In this document: positions 63,350 to 64,000 of the stretch, one piece after another | Layout: the number at the start of each line of letters is the position of its first letter | Numbering within the stretch: position 1 is the stretch's first letter | Source: DATFJT01 sp965230755 | Lineage (GTDB): Bacteria > Bacteroidota > Bacteroidia > Chitinophagales > Saprospiraceae | Length of the DNA stretch: 64,000 bases | Assembly (NCBI GenBank): GCA_965230755.1 | Contig: CBDDLT010000024.1 | Span: 186,001-250,000, forward strand | Reading direction: 5' to 3' | The notes under the pieces: model-generated | The model's input: the letters and a program-made list of their open reading frames with translations, nothing else | The model's database searches: none | What the model was told of the DNA's origin: nothing | Position numbers and translations under genes: made by a program

Positions 63350-64000
63350 ATGAAAAAGCTTGTTTTCCCCTTTGTCTGTGGATTACGGAGAGGAGAGGAC
63401 TAGTGTGGGATGTTCGAATTAGTGATGGTGAGAAAACGCTGTTATTGGATATTTCATCTGAAATTCCCACTTTTGGCAATGAGCCTGGTTTATTGGGAAT
63501 GTGTCTTCACCCAGATTTTCAGTTTATGAATAATCCGACGGTTTTTATGGCCTATAATTTTGTAGATGAGAATCTTGATATCTTGGAGCGCTTGAGCAGT
63601 TTCGAATATTTGGGAGGAGTGCTGACCAATGAAAATGTTCTTTTGGATTCTATTCCTGGAAATACGATTCACAATGGAGCGCGACTTATTATTAGTGATG
63701 ATCGAAAGATATTTATGACTACTGGGGATGCGAATAGAACGGATTGGTCTCAAGATAGCCTGAGATTGAATGGAAAAATGCTTCGAATAAATTTGGATGG
63801 GACGATTCCTATGGACAACCCGATTCCCAATAGCTACGTTTATTCTATTGGTCATAGAAATGCACAGGGACTGTACCTGGCCCCCAATGGTATTTTATAC
63901 AGTACCGAGCATGGACCTAGAGAATCTGACGAAATCAATATCATGATGGAATTGGGCAATTATGGTTGGCCTGAAGTTCAAGGCGCCTGCGATGAACCCG
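63350..64000 (+). pseudogene. PQQ-dependent sugar dehydrogenase, 5' end apparently broken, cut by window end
   Basis: From 63370 the strand encodes a sorbosone/glucose dehydrogenase-type propeller: WITERRGLVWDV, GLLGMCLHPDF, NTIHNGARL (equivalent to the catalytic His region), SIGHRNAQGLY and STEHGPRESDEIN. The only ATG upstream (63350) reads MKKLVFPFVCGLRRGED and stops at 63403, in a different frame. The propeller frame continues upstream to stops at 63283-63288 without ATG or GTG; only a TTG at 63343 could start it. It seems that a stretch between the signal peptide and the first blade was deleted with a frame change. The C-terminal part lies outside the window. Confidence 0.7.

Overview
The window comes from a chromosome of the phylum Bacteroidota, most likely Saprospiria or a close relative (inference). 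The support is: five secreted proteins with type IX secretion (T9SS) C-terminal signals, one of type B and four of type A; two TonB-dependent receptor / DUF4249 lipoprotein pairs; DUF2007, LytTR/LytS-type signalling and a SulP transporter; and promoters of the Bacteroidota form TTG-N20-TAnnTTTG, seen best in front of both tRNA genes. No phage, plasmid, CRISPR array or rRNA gene was seen. The only mobile element is one complete IS4-family insertion.

Layout. 1-4.8 kb: 5' part of a DUF72 gene, trmB, a PorT-like barrel protein, tRNA-Cys, aspS, and a metallophosphoesterase-like gene that has lost nearly all its metal ligands. 4.9-14.2 kb: an Asp-box propeller protein and a 2587-residue Cys-rich T9SS type B surface protein. 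14.3-16.3 kb: a small membrane protein and an ArsM-type arsenite methyltransferase. 16.4-21.4 kb (minus): a four-gene run of TPR lipoprotein, M1 peptidase, DUF2007 protein and BioD-like/DRTGG ATPase, closed by a terminator. 21.5-27.9 kb: class III aminotransferase, rpoN, a 41-residue membrane peptide, and the first TonB receptor/DUF4249 pair. 27.9-29.3 kb: the IS element with a 9-bp target duplication. 29.4-30.6 kb: YqeY-like gene and rsmA.

30.8-37.3 kb is the most unusual region. It holds an exported, C-terminally anchored TPR-CHAT protease-like protein, a translationally coupled secreted orphan with a Cys-rich tail, a convergent ECF sigma factor with a membrane TPR anti-sigma-like partner, and a Cys-rich orphan with a charged N-terminal half. 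I read this as a possible envelope-stress or proteolytic signalling module; this is inference. 37.3-40.8 kb: a TetR regulator divergent from a SulP transporter, with a 15-bp palindrome on the sulP promoter, then a T9SS protein. 41.3-51.4 kb (minus): a tightly packed seven-gene run of S8 peptidase, trhO, TMTC-like TPR membrane protein, GH3/beta-lactamase fusion, LolC/E-like permease, small conserved protein and cyclophilin lipoprotein, closed by a strong hairpin terminator. 51.5-58.0 kb: an AstE/aspartoacylase-like gene, a LytS/LytR-type two-component pair, and the second TonB receptor/DUF4249 pair. 58.4-62.8 kb: two more T9SS surface proteins, one sharing its head module with the giant protein at 6.5 kb. 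62.8-64 kb: GIY-YIG nuclease, initiator tRNA, and a PQQ sugar dehydrogenase gene whose 5' end looks broken.

Overall the window mixes housekeeping translation and RNA-modification genes (trmB, aspS, rsmA, trhO, two tRNAs) with a large investment in envelope and surface functions. All calls come from reading sequence; no database search was run.
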